Positions 25,920 to 35,860 of a DNA stretch of 64,000 nt are shown in pieces. A program made the translations under genes and the position numbers. Position 1 is the first letter of the stretch; each line of letters begins with the position of its first letter. This DNA is from Armatimonadota bacterium (lineage in GTDB: Bacteria > Armatimonadota > Fimbriimonadia > Fimbriimonadales > Fimbriimonadaceae), in the NCBI GenBank assembly GCA_029781035.1, contig JAKOXK010000001.1:1-64000 (forward strand), given 5' to 3'. Under the pieces are notes generated by a model. It was given only the letters and a program-made list of their open reading frames with translations. It was not told the origin of the DNA and did not search any database.

Positions 25920-26966
25920 TCACTGGCCGTGTGGACCGATGGAGATCGGGAACACGGGCTTCGCCAGAAACCCGTGTGTGGCGCCATGGATCGTTCCATA
26001 TCCAACGATCCAGCCCTTGTTGTTGATCTGGCAGGCTGTCAACTGGCTCCAGCCAGACCCTGCCCAGCCCAGAAGGTCGCTGAGGTTCTTGAGTCTTCCA
26101 TTCGAGTACAGGAAAACGCCGACTTGGCCGCCTACATAGGTCTCGATGTTCCCGAGGACCTGGCCCTGGTCGTTGATCGAAACTCCGTACGTGTCGTAGG
26201 GAGGGATCGTGCCGAGGTCAGTCATGACCCCGCTGTCGTACAGGAACGCGTGGATGGCACCCGTGGCCGTCGTCGAGTAACCGGTCACTTGACGGAAACC
26301 GTTGACACCGAACGCCTCAGTGTTCGACCTGACGCCTCCACCGATCGAGCCCAGGTCGACGGTCGTACCGCCTGCGCACAGGAACCCATGCTCCACGACG
26401 TGCACGTACCCGTTCTGGATCCACGAGTAATCCAGTGAGCCCACGTAGTCGTCGGAATCGTTGATTCCCCGGGCGATCGTCACGGCGAGCGCAGAGAAGT
26501 GCCCGCCAATGTAGGTGAAACCTTGACTTCCCATGTCCCCGTTTATGGCTCGACCGACAATGTCACCCGAGCTATTGATTCCAAGCCCTTCACTGGAGCC
26601 TCCATCGATGCTGCCGAGTTTTTTGACCGTGCCGTTCCAATAACGGAGGGCGTTGTAACCCGGGCCGTAGCCTGTCGCTGAGACCTGGCCATTGTCGTTG
26701 ATCCTCAAGCCGTCCGCACCGTACGGATATCCAAGGTCGCCCAGATCCTGAAAGACGCCGTTGTTGTCGATGAAGGCGTGCAACTCGCCGGTCAAGATAT
26801 CGGTGCCCACGCCTGTAACGAGCCCACTCGGACTCACGCCGTAGGCCAACGCGTCGGGAAACGGACTCCCTATCGTGATATCCCGAATAGTGTACGGCTG
26901 GGCCAAGGACCAGGCAGAGAATGTGAGTGCGAGCGACAAGGCTACCGATCTTCCGGCGACTCTCAT
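25920..26966 (-). CDS. Secreted HAF-repeat protein
   Basis: A 348-residue secreted protein built of repeats of the HAF type (for example GELHAFIDNNGVFQDLGDLG, AIHAFLYDSGVMTDLGTI, GVSINDQGQVLGN). It has six or so copies and probably forms a beta-propeller. The N-terminal signal peptide is MRVAGRSVALSLALTFSAWSLAQ. The ATG at 26966 is chosen because AAGGAAG lies six bases upstream; a longer reading adds seven residues. No function is established for HAF-repeat proteins. The C-terminus lacks a PEP-CTERM anchor. The gene converges on the GH51 gene with 18 bases between the stops. Confidence 0.8.
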   Translation of the reverse strand: MRVAGRSVALSLALTFSAWSLAQPYTIRDITIGSPFPDALAYGVSPSGLVTGVGTDILTGELHAFIDNNGVFQDLGDLGYPYGADGLRINDNGQVSATGYGPGYNALRYWNGTVKKLGSIDGGSSEGLGINSSGDIVGRAINGDMGSQGFTYIGGHFSALAVTIARGINDSDDYVGSLDYSWIQNGYVHVVEHGFLCAGGTTVDLGSIGGGVRSNTEAFGVNGFRQVTGYSTTATGAIHAFLYDSGVMTDLGTIPPYDTYGVSINDQGQVLGNIETYVGGQVGVFLYSNGRLKNLSDLLGWAGSGWSQLTACQINNKGWIVGYGTIHGATHGFLAKPVFPISIGPHGQ

Positions 26967-27120
26967 AGGGTTCTTCCTTGAGTGCAACCGGTTTCCTGGA
27001 TCAAGGCCATCCCGTGCACTTTGCTCACGATTCTATCGCGGTTCCTGATGCTTTCGTATAGATTCCTCTAATGTCCACATCAGGTTCCGATCCGTCTTGG
27101 GTGATGTTCGCCGTCGACGT

Positions 27121-28905
27121 CTAGCCGTAAAGCGGTCCGTAGGCCGCACACGCCCGGAAGTCTGCGCCCTGAGGATCGAGGGTGCCAAAACGAGACCAAG
27201 ATGCCGGCCGGAACAAGGTGTCACAGTTGTGCATATCGACGGGAATTCGGAGCATCGAAGCGAGCGCGACAAGGTCGTGACCGTTGTGGCCGTACGAGAT
27301 CGCTCCGTGGTTGGCACCCCAGGCCGCCATCACGTCGTACACGCTCGTGAACGGCCCGACCCCGGTCAGTCTGGGCACGAACCAGGTTGTCGGCCAAGTT
27401 GGGTTCGTCCGCTCGTCCAAAGCGTTGTGCACATCGACCGGAAGGTCTACTGTCCAACCTTCCGCAATCTGCAGCACCGGGCCCAAGCCTTGCACCACGT
27501 TGACGCGGCACATCGTCACCGGCATGTCGCCCTTGGTCAGGAAGTCCGAAGACCAACCACCTCCCGGGAAATACTCGGTCATTGAGGGGCACCAGACCGT
27601 AGCCCCGAGGCAGGCTTGGACGTCGGTCTCGGTCAAATCCCACCACGGCTTGACGCAAGGCTGACCTCCGTGGTTCCGGGCTTCCCCCGTCCAGTCCACC
27701 GCGCTTGGGCCCGAGTTGATCAAGTGAATAAATCCATCCGCTGTTCTCCCGGTCGGGGTCCAACCTGTGACTCTCTGGACCGCAGGAGCACTCCAGTAGG
27801 TCCGCACATCGGAAAATAATTGTGCTGCCCCTGTCATCAGGTGTCCAAATAACATGGATACCGCATTGAGGGAGTCGTTCTCCGTGGCAAAAACGAATGG
27901 TTGCCGAATGCCGTTCCAGTCAAAACTCGACGTGAGGATCGCCTCCATGAAGTCACCGTTCGGACGATGATCGGTCCACTGCCTCTGGCCCTGGAACCCT
28001 CCCGCTATCGCATTGTGTCCATGAGCGGCTTCAGGGTGACCCATCTTCGAGAGATTTGGATTCCCAATCATCAGGTCTCTCGCAATAAGGGCCATCTTGA
28101 CCGATGTCTCCCAATCTTCGTCCAGACGCATGCGGGAGCGCTTCTTGTCGGGAGCATTCCAATCCTTGCCTTCAGGGCAGTTCGCCCGAGTCCACAAGAC
28201 AGCTCTTTCGTACTCGTCGACGTCAAAGATGCCATTGTCCAACCTTCGCTGGACTTCGCTCATGTCGACCGATTCGACCCGGACTCCCAAGTATCGCTCG
28301 AAGAAAGGTTGATCGACGATAGAGCCGGCGATGCCCATGCTGACGCCACCGATCGCCAAATAGCTGGTGCCGCGAAGAGTCGCGACGGCGACTCCTGCCC
28401 TCACGAACCGAAGCAGCTTCTCCTCGACATCGAGGGGGATCGCGTCATCTCCGGAGTCCTGGACGTCGTGCCCATAGATGGCGAAGCAAGGCAGGCCTTT
28501 CTGAGCGTGGCCGGCGAGTGCGGCAGCCAGGTAGACCGCTCCGGGCCGCTCGGCACCATTGAATCCCCAGATCGCCTTGGGCCGCGTCGGATGCATGTCG
28601 ATCGTTTCACTGCCATAGCACCAGCAAGGAGTGACAGTGATGCTGAGGCCAACGTCTTCCCGGCTGAACTTGTCCTCGCAGGAAGCGGCTTCAGCGGCTC
28701 CACCAATACAAGTGTCGGCAACGACACACTCGACGGGCAGGCCACAAGCGTGGCGGCAGTTCTCCGAGACCAACTTCGCCGTCCGTTGGGCCATGCCCAT
28801 CACCTGACCTTCAAGCGATTCACGGATGCCGCCGTACCGTCCGTCCACGACCGGACGGATCCCGATTTTGGGTAGGTGGCCACGCAGGCGGTTGACTGGG
28901 TTCAT
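27121..28905 (-). CDS. fucI: L-fucose isomerase
   Basis: A 594-residue, full-length FucI. It interconverts L-fucose and L-fuculose (some members also use D-arabinose) with Mn2+. The N-terminus [20 protein letters not shown] is diagnostic, followed by [19 protein letters not shown] and the metal-binding [21 protein letters not shown] and HNCDTLF near the C-terminus. A fucose-processing step fits the glycosidase genes nearby. No fuculokinase or aldolase gene is in the window. The next gene upstream on the same strand (trans-sulfuration) starts beyond 34 intergenic bases, but a common transcript is not obvious functionally. Confidence 0.93.
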   Translation of the reverse strand: MNPVNRLRGHLPKIGIRPVVDGRYGGIRESLEGQVMGMAQRTAKLVSENCRHACGLPVECVVADTCIGGAAEAASCEDKFSREDVGLSITVTPCWCYGSETIDMHPTRPKAIWGFNGAERPGAVYLAAALAGHAQKGLPCFAIYGHDVQDSGDDAIPLDVEEKLLRFVRAGVAVATLRGTSYLAIGGVSMGIAGSIVDQPFFERYLGVRVESVDMSEVQRRLDNGIFDVDEYERAVLWTRANCPEGKDWNAPDKKRSRMRLDEDWETSVKMALIARDLMIGNPNLSKMGHPEAAHGHNAIAGGFQGQRQWTDHRPNGDFMEAILTSSFDWNGIRQPFVFATENDSLNAVSMLFGHLMTGAAQLFSDVRTYWSAPAVQRVTGWTPTGRTADGFIHLINSGPSAVDWTGEARNHGGQPCVKPWWDLTETDVQACLGATVWCPSMTEYFPGGGWSSDFLTKGDMPVTMCRVNVVQGLGPVLQIAEGWTVDLPVDVHNALDERTNPTWPTTWFVPRLTGVGPFTSVYDVMAAWGANHGAISYGHNGHDLVALASMLRIPVDMHNCDTLFRPASWSRFGTLDPQGADFRACAAYGPLYG

Positions 28906-28939
28906 GCTGACCGAGTTTTACCGCCGGACGGTGAGATGC

Positions 28940-30103
28940 TCAGGCCTTGGACAGGGCGCTGTCGAGGTCTGCGATCAGATCCTCCACATCCTCAATGCCC
29001 ACAGAGACCCGGATCAGTCCGTCACCGATTCCCACCGCGTGCCGGACTTCCTTCGGCACGGAGGCGTGGGTCATCGAAGCGGGGTGGTTCACGAGGCTCA
29101 TGACGCATCCCAGTGACTCGGCCAAAGTGAAGAGCTCAAAGGACGAGAGGACGCGGCGCGCTCCCTCTTCCCCGCTATCGACCTCGAACGACAACATGGC
29201 TCCGAAATCCTTCATCTGCCTCTTGGCCACAGCGTGACCGGGGTGTGTCGCAAGTCCGGGGTAGTAGACCTGGGTCACCCGGGGATGTCCTGAGAGCCAT
29301 TCCGCGATCCGACGCGCATTCGCGCAGTGCCGCTCCATTCGCAGGCCCAAAGTCTTCAGACCCCGCAGTATCAGGTAGCAGTCCTGCGGTCCCGGCACGA
29401 GCCCACACGCGTTCTGAACATACTTGAGCTTGTCCCAGAGCTCCTTCTTGTCAGTCAAGAGCGACCCGTTCACAACGTCGCCATGGCCATTCAAATACTT
29501 CGTGGTCGAGTGGAGGACGATGTCGGCTCCCAGTTTAAGGGGTTGCTGAAGGACGGGAGTCGCAAACGTGTTGTCCACTAAAGCTAGTGCTCCCGCTTGG
29601 TGTGCCAGTTTACAGGCACCCTCGATGTCGGTCACATTGAGCAAGGGGTTCGACGGCGTCTCCAACCACAGTACGGTCGTGGGTTTCTCAAGGGCCGTGG
29701 CGACACACGAGAGGTTGGTCGTATCGACGAACTCAAACTCGATGCCGAGCTTCGCGTACACCTGCGTGAAGAGCCGGTAGGCACCGCCATAAAGATCGTT
29801 GCAGGCCACGACCCGGTCTCCCGCCTGGAGCGTGTTCACGACGGCGGTGATAGCGGCCAAGCCCGTCGCAAAGGTCAGACCGTACTTCGCCTCTTCGATG
29901 TCCGCCAATGTCTCTTCCAGGACGGTGCGCGTGGGGTTCTCGGTCCTGCCATAACTGAGTTTGCGGCCAAGATACTCGGTAGGATCGCCCGGCGTCTCCT
30001 GGCCAAAGGTCGACGTTTGGTAAATCGGGAACGCCACAGCTTTGGAGGCTTGATCCTTGTGTCCGGCTTGGTGGACCGCCCTCGTCGTGAAGCCCTTGCG
30101 CAT
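28940..30103 (-). CDS. Cystathionine gamma-synthase/lyase family PLP enzyme
   Basis: A 387-residue trans-sulfuration enzyme. It shows SYGRTENPTRTVLEETLADIE, the ATGLAAI motif, ETPSNPLLNVTDIE, DNTFATPVLQQPL and the PLP lysine in HSTTKYLNGHGDVV. This family includes cystathionine gamma-synthase, gamma-lyase and methionine gamma-lyase, which cannot be separated safely by eye; cystathionine gamma-synthase or gamma-lyase is most likely. Length is normal. The gene lies upstream of fucI and downstream of a lipoprotein gene, all leftward. Confidence 0.92.
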   Translation of the reverse strand: MRKGFTTRAVHQAGHKDQASKAVAFPIYQTSTFGQETPGDPTEYLGRKLSYGRTENPTRTVLEETLADIEEAKYGLTFATGLAAITAVVNTLQAGDRVVACNDLYGGAYRLFTQVYAKLGIEFEFVDTTNLSCVATALEKPTTVLWLETPSNPLLNVTDIEGACKLAHQAGALALVDNTFATPVLQQPLKLGADIVLHSTTKYLNGHGDVVNGSLLTDKKELWDKLKYVQNACGLVPGPQDCYLILRGLKTLGLRMERHCANARRIAEWLSGHPRVTQVYYPGLATHPGHAVAKRQMKDFGAMLSFEVDSGEEGARRVLSSFELFTLAESLGCVMSLVNHPASMTHASVPKEVRHAVGIGDGLIRVSVGIEDVEDLIADLDSALSKA

Positions 30104-30172
30104 GACCCAAGAGTTTAGCTTGACGGGATTGGGTGGATAAGTCCCCGCTGCCCCGTCCGACCTAGGAACGGC

Positions 30173-30538
30173 CTAGTCCGGCTGCTTCGGCCCTTTGTCG
30201 GCCCTGTCGGCGTAGAGCGACGGGTTCTCCTTGAATTTGGGAGGGCACATGTCGCAGCAGAAGTAGTAGCGCACCCCGTTGTAGTCCTGGTATCCCACGG
30301 CTTTGTCGGGGCTCTCGATCAGAGTACCCATGACGGGACAAGCCACTTTCCCTTCCTTGTTCTTGTGGATCTTGATGTTTGTCGGCCAAGCTGCCGCCAC
30401 TGCCTTGGTATCGTCTTTCTTTGCCGATGAGGCCATCTCTTGGGGCGTCTTCAGGTCGTCGCTCGTGCTCGACTGGCTGTTCGTGCCGCAGCCGACTACG
30501 AGGAGGCCCACGAAAGCGAGAAGGGGCAGTCGTCGCAT
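30173..30538 (-). CDS. Lipoprotein with a metal-binding YHS/TRASH-like domain
   Basis: A 121-residue lipoprotein: signal MRRLPLLAFVGLLVVGC with a good lipobox (VVGC), a polar linker of about 40 residues, then VACPVMGTLI and GVRYYFCCDMCPPKFKENP. The CPVMG...YFCCDMC pattern is that of YHS/TRASH domains, which bind copper or other soft metals. It is probably anchored in the periplasm as a metal sensor or chaperone; partner unknown. It lies 69 bases upstream of the trans-sulfuration gene on the same strand. Confidence 0.82.
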   Translation of the reverse strand: MRRLPLLAFVGLLVVGCGTNSQSSTSDDLKTPQEMASSAKKDDTKAVAAAWPTNIKIHKNKEGKVACPVMGTLIESPDKAVGYQDYNGVRYYFCCDMCPPKFKENPSLYADRADKGPKQPD

Positions 30539-30729
30539 GAAGGGATTCTAACACGGGCCCGCGGATTGGAAGCGGCTCTTGGGGCCAACACTAGTGAATT
30601 CGAACAATCGGCCGTCAGACTGCGGGATCGTCGTCAGCGTCACCCGCCGTTCATTCGTCGGCTAGGAGCTGCAAGGCACATCGGCTGACCCTCGGCCCTG
30701 TCTGACTCGTTGAGTATCCTCAAACCACC

Positions 30730-31938
30730 ATGCCAGGACTTTCTCAGCGCGCCAAAGCGATGCCGGCGTCACCCATTCGGCGTCTCATGCCATTTGCGGA
30801 AGCTGCCGCCGCCCGTGGCGTGCGCATCTACCACCTCAATATTGGTCAGCCTGACGTTGCGAGCCCGGCCGAGTTCTGGCAGGCGATCCACAGCACCGAA
30901 CTCAAGGTGCTCGAATACACCCACTCCGCCGGCCTGGCCGAGTTGAGGAAGAAAGTCGCCCAGAAGTACTGCGAGATGGGGATCGAAGTGACCTGGGACC
31001 AGGTCTTGGTCTGCACGGCCGGATCAGAAGCCCTGTGGGTCTCGATGATGACGTGCCTGAATCCAGGCGACGAGATCGTCGTGCCTGAGCCCCTGTACGC
31101 GAATTACCTGGGGTTTGCTAGGGCCGCTGACATCTCGGTCGTGCCGCTCAAGACCCACATCGAAGACAGTTTCATGCTTCCACCAGTGGCCGAGTTCTCC
31201 AAAAAGATCGGGCCGAAGACGAAAGCGATTCTGATCAACAACCCGGGCAATCCAACGGGAACCATCTACACGGACGAACAGCTCGAAGGACTGCGTCAGC
31301 TGGCGCTGGACCACGATATATTTGTCATAGCCGACGAGGTGTACCGCGAATTCAACTACACCGACCGGCCCGTGCGCTCGATCCTCCAGCTCTCCGGTAT
31401 GGAGAAGAACGCGGTCATGGTCGACTCGGTCTCGAAGCGCTTCTCCTTGTGCGGCGCACGCATCGGGTTCCTGGTCTCTCGGAACGCCGACTTCAACGCG
31501 GCCGCCCTCAAGTTCGCCCAGGCGAGGCTGGCCCCCCCAATGCTCGAACAGCTCGGCGTCATTGGCGCCCTCGACGCACCGCAGAGCTACTTTGACGGCG
31601 TCCGCAAAGAGTACATGGCCAGGCGCGACCTTCTCGTTTCCCGGTTGCGGGCCATGTCGGGAGTCGTTTGCCCGAACATCGATGGTGCCTTTTATGCCAC
31701 CGTCCAGTTGCCTGTGGACGATGCGGACCGGTTCTGCCAGTGGTTACTTGAGTCGTTCGACCACAACGGCGAGACCGTGATGTTCGCCCCGGCTTCAGGG
31801 TTCTACTCCGATCCCGCCGACGGCAAGCACCAGGTTCGGATCGCCTACGTCCTGGAGTGTCCCAAGCTTGACCGGGCCATGGATTGCCTCGAAGCGGCGT
31901 TGGCCGCATATCCCGGTCGCCTGACGCCTGTGGCCTAA
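30730..31938 (+). CDS. Class I/II pyridoxal-phosphate aminotransferase
   Basis: A 402-residue fold-type I aminotransferase of the aspartate aminotransferase subgroup. Visible are LNIGQPDV, TAGSEALWVSMMTCLNPGDEI, NNPGNPTGTIYT, IADEVYREF and the PLP lysine in DSVSKRFSLCGARIG. The C-terminal arginine region QVRIAYVLE is present. The substrate is unclear. There is no Shine-Dalgarno site; TATCCT ends nine bases before the ATG, so this gene may also have a very short leader like the paralogue array. It converges on rpmB, with a hairpin between. Confidence 0.92.
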   Translation: MPGLSQRAKAMPASPIRRLMPFAEAAAARGVRIYHLNIGQPDVASPAEFWQAIHSTELKVLEYTHSAGLAELRKKVAQKYCEMGIEVTWDQVLVCTAGSEALWVSMMTCLNPGDEIVVPEPLYANYLGFARAADISVVPLKTHIEDSFMLPPVAEFSKKIGPKTKAILINNPGNPTGTIYTDEQLEGLRQLALDHDIFVIADEVYREFNYTDRPVRSILQLSGMEKNAVMVDSVSKRFSLCGARIGFLVSRNADFNAAALKFAQARLAPPMLEQLGVIGALDAPQSYFDGVRKEYMARRDLLVSRLRAMSGVVCPNIDGAFYATVQLPVDDADRFCQWLLESFDHNGETVMFAPASGFYSDPADGKHQVRIAYVLECPKLDRAMDCLEAALAAYPGRLTPVA

Positions 31939-31943
31939 AACTC

Positions 31944-31975
31944 GAAGAGCCGCGACATCGTTGTCACAGCTCTTC
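31944..31975. terminator. Hairpin between convergent genes
   Basis: GAAGAGC (31944-31950) pairs with GCTCTTC (31969-31975) and encloses GACA/TGTC. It lies between the convergent aminotransferase and rpmB genes and could act both ways, although U tracts are short. Confidence 0.5.
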
Positions 31976-31998
31976 TCTATACGATCCCTATCGCAGTG

Positions 31999-32268
31999 TC
32001 AAATCCCGTAATCGACCTTGCGGAGCCAAGCCTTGGGCACGGGCTTGAGGCCGCAAAGGACTGAGGCGAAATCGGGGCTCTTAAGGACGTCGGTCGCCAC
32101 CGTCAACCTCACTTTGCCGTTGGGCGTGTTGATCGTCACGCGCTGTAAATTGGCTGCCTGGGTGCGGTTCTTCTTCGGGGCTCTGAATTTCCACTGACCT
32201 GAGTGGCGGTGACGGATGTGCTTGGCGTTGTTCGCCTTCTTACCGCTGACTTGACAGACTCTTGCCAT
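31999..32268 (-). CDS. rpmB: 50S ribosomal protein L28
   Basis: An 89-residue L28 of the large ribosomal subunit. MARVCQVSGKKANNAKHIRHRH is the family N-terminus (other members have C-x-x-C residues here; this one keeps only one Cys, so zinc binding is probably lost), and KVRLTVATDVLKS and KAWLRKVDYGI complete it. GGAGGAG precedes the ATG by six bases, a strong site as expected for a ribosomal gene. Confidence 0.95.
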   Translation of the reverse strand: MARVCQVSGKKANNAKHIRHRHSGQWKFRAPKKNRTQAANLQRVTINTPNGKVRLTVATDVLKSPDFASVLCGLKPVPKAWLRKVDYGI

Positions 32269-32335
32269 AGAAAACTCCTCCCTGGGATGACCCGGGCGAA
32301 CGGAGATGATACCCGATCGTCTCGTCGCGGTGGGT

Positions 32336-33478
32336 CTAGAAGAACTCCATGCAGACGACCGGACTGGGGCTCAAAAGTGCCGATGCTCTGACCACATGCT
32401 GCGAGTCGATCGGGTCTAGGCATCCGTGACCGGCCAGTTCGGTGAAAGATGGCTGACCCATCAAGGCTTGGCTGAGCGTCGCTGCGTCGCACTCGAAACC
32501 AGCGTTTCCGCCCGGCGCCACCTCCACGTGGTCCGGGTCGAACGTCACTGTCCAGACGCCGTCGTTCCACGGGCACGCCTCGTCGTGGAGGCGGAAGCAG
32601 AACTGGCCCTCAGAGTCCGACCGCATCGATGTCATGGCTGACTTCACGTCCAGGACACGGAACATGGTCTGGCGGTTGAGGGTGGCGGTCACACCTTGAT
32701 CTAAATGGCGGGCGATGAAGGGGCTGTCCGGCGGCTCGCACCACACCAGGTTCGCCTGGTTGGAACAACACTCACGCATCAAGGCCATGGCACTGTCGTA
32801 GCCGCGGCGGGTGGACCACGCCAATTCACCGACCTGGACGTCGCCCCAGAATTTCTCCAGGGAAATCCAGAAGTAGGCTTCAGCGGGATCGCCCAACGCA
32901 TAGACCTGGGGGCTCGTCTTGCCCAACCTCTGTCCCCACATGCGAGGATCTCTCCTGGGAGAACCCGACCGTTGGCGGATGAAGGAGGTGTAGACGGGAT
33001 CGAGGCTGGCGACCTCATCGCTCGGCACAAGCCGGCCGGGAAGGTCTTGCTTTACCGCGGGGAGCCTGTTCTGCGGACACCGGAGCTGCCACCTCCAACC
33101 GCATACAGCGTATCCGAACCGTGCGTAGTAAGACTCTCGGTAAGCATAGAGGGCGGCGATCGCGAATCCGGTCTCCCTCATGTCCTGGAGGGTGCGCCGC
33201 ATCAGCGCTCCTGCTGCCCCTTGACCCCTTGCTTCGGGAACGGTCGCGACGGCGGCCACGCCCCCACACCGCAGGTCGCTTTCGCCGCGGGCGACCGAAT
33301 AGTCGATCACGACGCAAGCCGCGGTCGGTCTCCCGTCCGACCGTAAGAGATACCCTGTCTCTCCTGTCTGCGGCGGATCGATGAGGTCGTCCGGATTGTG
33401 GGCACGGTATACGCGCCCCAGCACATTTTGCCACTCCGAGAAGGACTCGGGGCCAACACGGACGATCTCGTGGTTCAT
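32336..33478 (-). CDS. GNAT acetyltransferase, Eis-like
   Basis: A 380-residue protein with an N-terminal GNAT domain (GVAAVATVPEARGQGAAGAL is the acetyl-CoA pyrophosphate loop region; AALYAYRESYYARFGYAVCG follows) and a C-terminal half typical of Eis-type enzymes, ending in an SCP2-like segment and a C-terminal carboxylate (CMEFF). Eis enzymes acetylate amines such as aminoglycosides or lysines; this substrate is unknown. Its ATG overlaps the stop of the Lrp-type regulator upstream (ATGA), so regulator and enzyme are co-translated. Confidence 0.85.
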   Translation of the reverse strand: MNHEIVRVGPESFSEWQNVLGRVYRAHNPDDLIDPPQTGETGYLLRSDGRPTAACVVIDYSVARGESDLRCGGVAAVATVPEARGQGAAGALMRRTLQDMRETGFAIAALYAYRESYYARFGYAVCGWRWQLRCPQNRLPAVKQDLPGRLVPSDEVASLDPVYTSFIRQRSGSPRRDPRMWGQRLGKTSPQVYALGDPAEAYFWISLEKFWGDVQVGELAWSTRRGYDSAMALMRECCSNQANLVWCEPPDSPFIARHLDQGVTATLNRQTMFRVLDVKSAMTSMRSDSEGQFCFRLHDEACPWNDGVWTVTFDPDHVEVAPGGNAGFECDAATLSQALMGQPSFTELAGHGCLDPIDSQHVVRASALLSPSPVVCMEFF

Positions 33479-33993
33479 ACAGGCAGAGCCGTCGTGTCCT
33501 TGTTCACCGCAAGGACAAAACTGCTCTGTATCTTACCGACACCTTGGATCGTGCTCAAGCTCTCCCGGACTAACCGCTCGTAGGCGGCCATGTCCTTGAC
33601 GACGATCTTCAGGAGGAAGTCGAAGTCCCCACTGACGTGAAGGCATTCGAGCACCTCAGGAATGTCGGCCACGGCTTTGCGAAAGCCTTCGATCGGCTGC
33701 TCTTGGTGCAGGGCCAGACTCACCATGGCCACGACCAGCAACTGATAGCCCATCAGTTGGCTGTCGAGAACCGCTGTGTACGCCGAAATAATCCCGCTCT
33801 GTTCAAGCTTGCGCACCCTCTGGAGCACAGAGGGAGGCGACAGTTTGACGTGCCTGGCTAAGTCTGCGTTGGTGATCCTTCCGTCCCGCTGGAGCAAGCG
33901 GAGTATCTCAAGATCCACCTCGTCGAGGCGGTCTCTTGTCTTGGTTATCGGGTTTTTCATGACGAGACAAGAACCTGGAATCGCATTCGCCAT
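33475..33993 (-). CDS. Lrp/AsnC-family transcriptional regulator
   Basis: A 172-residue regulator (161 if the in-frame ATG at 33960 is used). The N-terminal HTH is LDEVDLEILRLLQRDGRIT...LARHVKLSPPSVLQRVRKLE, and the C-terminal RAM domain has VSGDFDFLLKIVVKDMAAYE, where amino acids are usually sensed. Lrp proteins form octamers and often control an adjacent amino-acid-related gene; here the co-translated GNAT enzyme and the divergent M3 oligopeptidase are candidates. The divergent control region contains a direct repeat (33995-34060). Neither start has a good ribosome site. Confidence 0.92.
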   Translation of the reverse strand: MANAIPGSCLVMKNPITKTRDRLDEVDLEILRLLQRDGRITNADLARHVKLSPPSVLQRVRKLEQSGIISAYTAVLDSQLMGYQLLVVAMVSLALHQEQPIEGFRKAVADIPEVLECLHVSGDFDFLLKIVVKDMAAYERLVRESLSTIQGVGKIQSSFVLAVNKDTTALPV

Positions 33994-33994
33994 C

Positions 33995-34060
33995 CATGAT
34001 CGGATAGCACTCTTATATTTTGTCTCATAGAGCGGTCACGTGTCATGATTTTGGATAGCA
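33995..34060. promoter_or_regulatory. Divergent promoter region with a direct repeat
   Basis: CATGATCGGATAGCA (33995-34009) recurs as CATGATTTTGGATAGCA (34044-34060), two bases longer, with starts 49 bases apart and the second copy abutting the ATG of the oligopeptidase. TATATT near 34014-34019 (rightward) and TATAAG on the other strand are overlapping -10 candidates. The repeat may be an operator for the Lrp-type regulator encoded beside it; inferred from position only. Confidence 0.45.
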
Positions 34061-35860
34061 ATGACATCAATTTCCGAGACCAGTGCGAACCATTTGCCCC
34101 GCTGGAACGTCCAATCCTTCTTTCCGGGACTTGATTCAGCTGATTATTCAAACTTTCGCACGTCTTTTGAGGGAAAACTCAATGATTTCGAAGGCTCTCT
34201 GGAGAATGTTGCACTTCGTCCAGGTTCGGACGCTGGCTTTGGATCTTCCTTAGGCGCGGCTCTGGAGCGTTCAGTCCTAGGACTAAACGCAGCTATGGCC
34301 GACGCCCGATTGCTCCGGACTTACGTGGCTGCGTTCACTCGGGTGGACTCCCGCGACGCGTTGGCCCTCGCCCGCCAAAGTGAGCTCGCCGCTCCCCTAA
34401 CGAGGCTGAGCAAGCTGACGACTCGGTTTACGGCCCTGCTCGGGGCCCTGGATCTCGATGTGGCTCTGTCGGCGTCAGCAGTCTGCCGCGAGCACGAGTT
34501 CCCCCTTCGCCAGTTGCAGGAATCGGCACGCCATCTCATGCCCCCGGACCAGGAAGCGCTCATCGCCGACCTTCATGACTCTGGAACCGGCGCCTGGGGC
34601 CGGTTGCACATGGCTGTCACCAGCCAGATCGAAGTTCCCTTCGACGGACAGGCCCGGAGTATGAGCGCAGTCCGTACCTTGGCCTATGACCCCGATTCCT
34701 CGACAAGGCGCAGGGCATACGAGGCTGAACTCGACACCTGGGGCCTTCACGAGGTGCCCCTGGCAGCGAGCCTCAACTCGATTAAGTGCCAGACTTCCCT
34801 TCTCGCCAAGAAGCGGGGATGGGGCGCGCTCTTGAACGAGTCTCTGTTCGACGCTCACATCGACCGTCTCACCTTGGACGCCATGATGTCGGCAGCGCAC
34901 GCGGCCTTTCCCGTGTTCCGCCGATACTTGAGGGCCAAAGCCAAAGTTCTGGGGCACCAGGGCGGACTGCCTTGGTACGACATCTTTGCTCCGATTGGGA
35001 GCCAAGACACCTGGAGCTACTCCGATGCCGCCGACGTCGTCTCCAGGCGGTTTACAGCCTTTTCCAAGCGCTTGGGCACCATGGCCGACCGAGCATTCCG
35101 AGAGGACTGGATCGACGCCGCACCGATGCCTGGCAAGGTCGATGGAGCTTTCTGCATGGGTGTGCGCAAGGACGAATCACGGATACTCATGAACTTCAAG
35201 CCCTCCTTCGGTTCCGTGTCCACGTTGGCGCACGAACTGGGGCACGCCTATCACAACGTTTGCCTGGCCGATCGATCGGAGTTGCTCAAACAGACGCCGA
35301 TGACACTGGCCGAGACCGCCAGCATCTTCTGTGAGACCATCATCAAGCGTGCGGCCATTGCCGAATCCTCTGGCGACGCCCGACTGGCCATGCTGGATGC
35401 GTCGCTCCAAGGGAGCTGCCAGACCGTTGTCGACATAACGTCGAGGTTTCTGTTCGAGAACGAAGTCGTCGAACGTCGAGCCGACCGAGAGCTGAATCCC
35501 GACGAACTTTGCGACGCCATGCTGCGGGCTCAAGAGGCCACTTACGGGGACGGGCTCTGTGAGTCGGCACGACACCCATACATGTGGGCGGTTAAGAGCC
35601 ACTACTACTCGCCAAGGCCTTTCTACAACTATCCCTATATGTTCGGGCTGCTCTTCGGACTCGGATTGTACGCCGTCTTTCAGAAGGAGCCCGATGGATT
35701 CCAGGCACGGTACGACCAACTGCTTTCCGAGACGGGCATGGACACTGCGGCGAACCTAGCCTCGCGGTTCGGCATCGACATCCGATCTCGCTCGTTCTGG
35801 GAGGGATCGCTGCTCGTCATTTCCGAGGACGTCGACGACTTCGTCCGGCTGGTCGGTTAA
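34061..35860 (+). CDS. M3-family oligoendopeptidase (PepF-like)
   Basis: A 599-residue cytoplasmic zinc peptidase that cleaves oligopeptides. The zinc motif HELGH is in TLAHELGHAYHN, with the third ligand in LAETASIFCETI. LARKRGW-like KKRGWGALLNESLFDAHID and YYSPRPFYNYPYMFGLLFGLGLY are typical of the PepF branch. There is no signal peptide. It is divergent from the Lrp regulator and ends four bases into the convergent membrane-protein gene. Confidence 0.94.
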   Translation: MTSISETSANHLPRWNVQSFFPGLDSADYSNFRTSFEGKLNDFEGSLENVALRPGSDAGFGSSLGAALERSVLGLNAAMADARLLRTYVAAFTRVDSRDALALARQSELAAPLTRLSKLTTRFTALLGALDLDVALSASAVCREHEFPLRQLQESARHLMPPDQEALIADLHDSGTGAWGRLHMAVTSQIEVPFDGQARSMSAVRTLAYDPDSSTRRRAYEAELDTWGLHEVPLAASLNSIKCQTSLLAKKRGWGALLNESLFDAHIDRLTLDAMMSAAHAAFPVFRRYLRAKAKVLGHQGGLPWYDIFAPIGSQDTWSYSDAADVVSRRFTAFSKRLGTMADRAFREDWIDAAPMPGKVDGAFCMGVRKDESRILMNFKPSFGSVSTLAHELGHAYHNVCLADRSELLKQTPMTLAETASIFCETIIKRAAIAESSGDARLAMLDASLQGSCQTVVDITSRFLFENEVVERRADRELNPDELCDAMLRAQEATYGDGLCESARHPYMWAVKSHYYSPRPFYNYPYMFGLLFGLGLYAVFQKEPDGFQARYDQLLSETGMDTAANLASRFGIDIRSRSFWEGSLLVISEDVDDFVRLVG

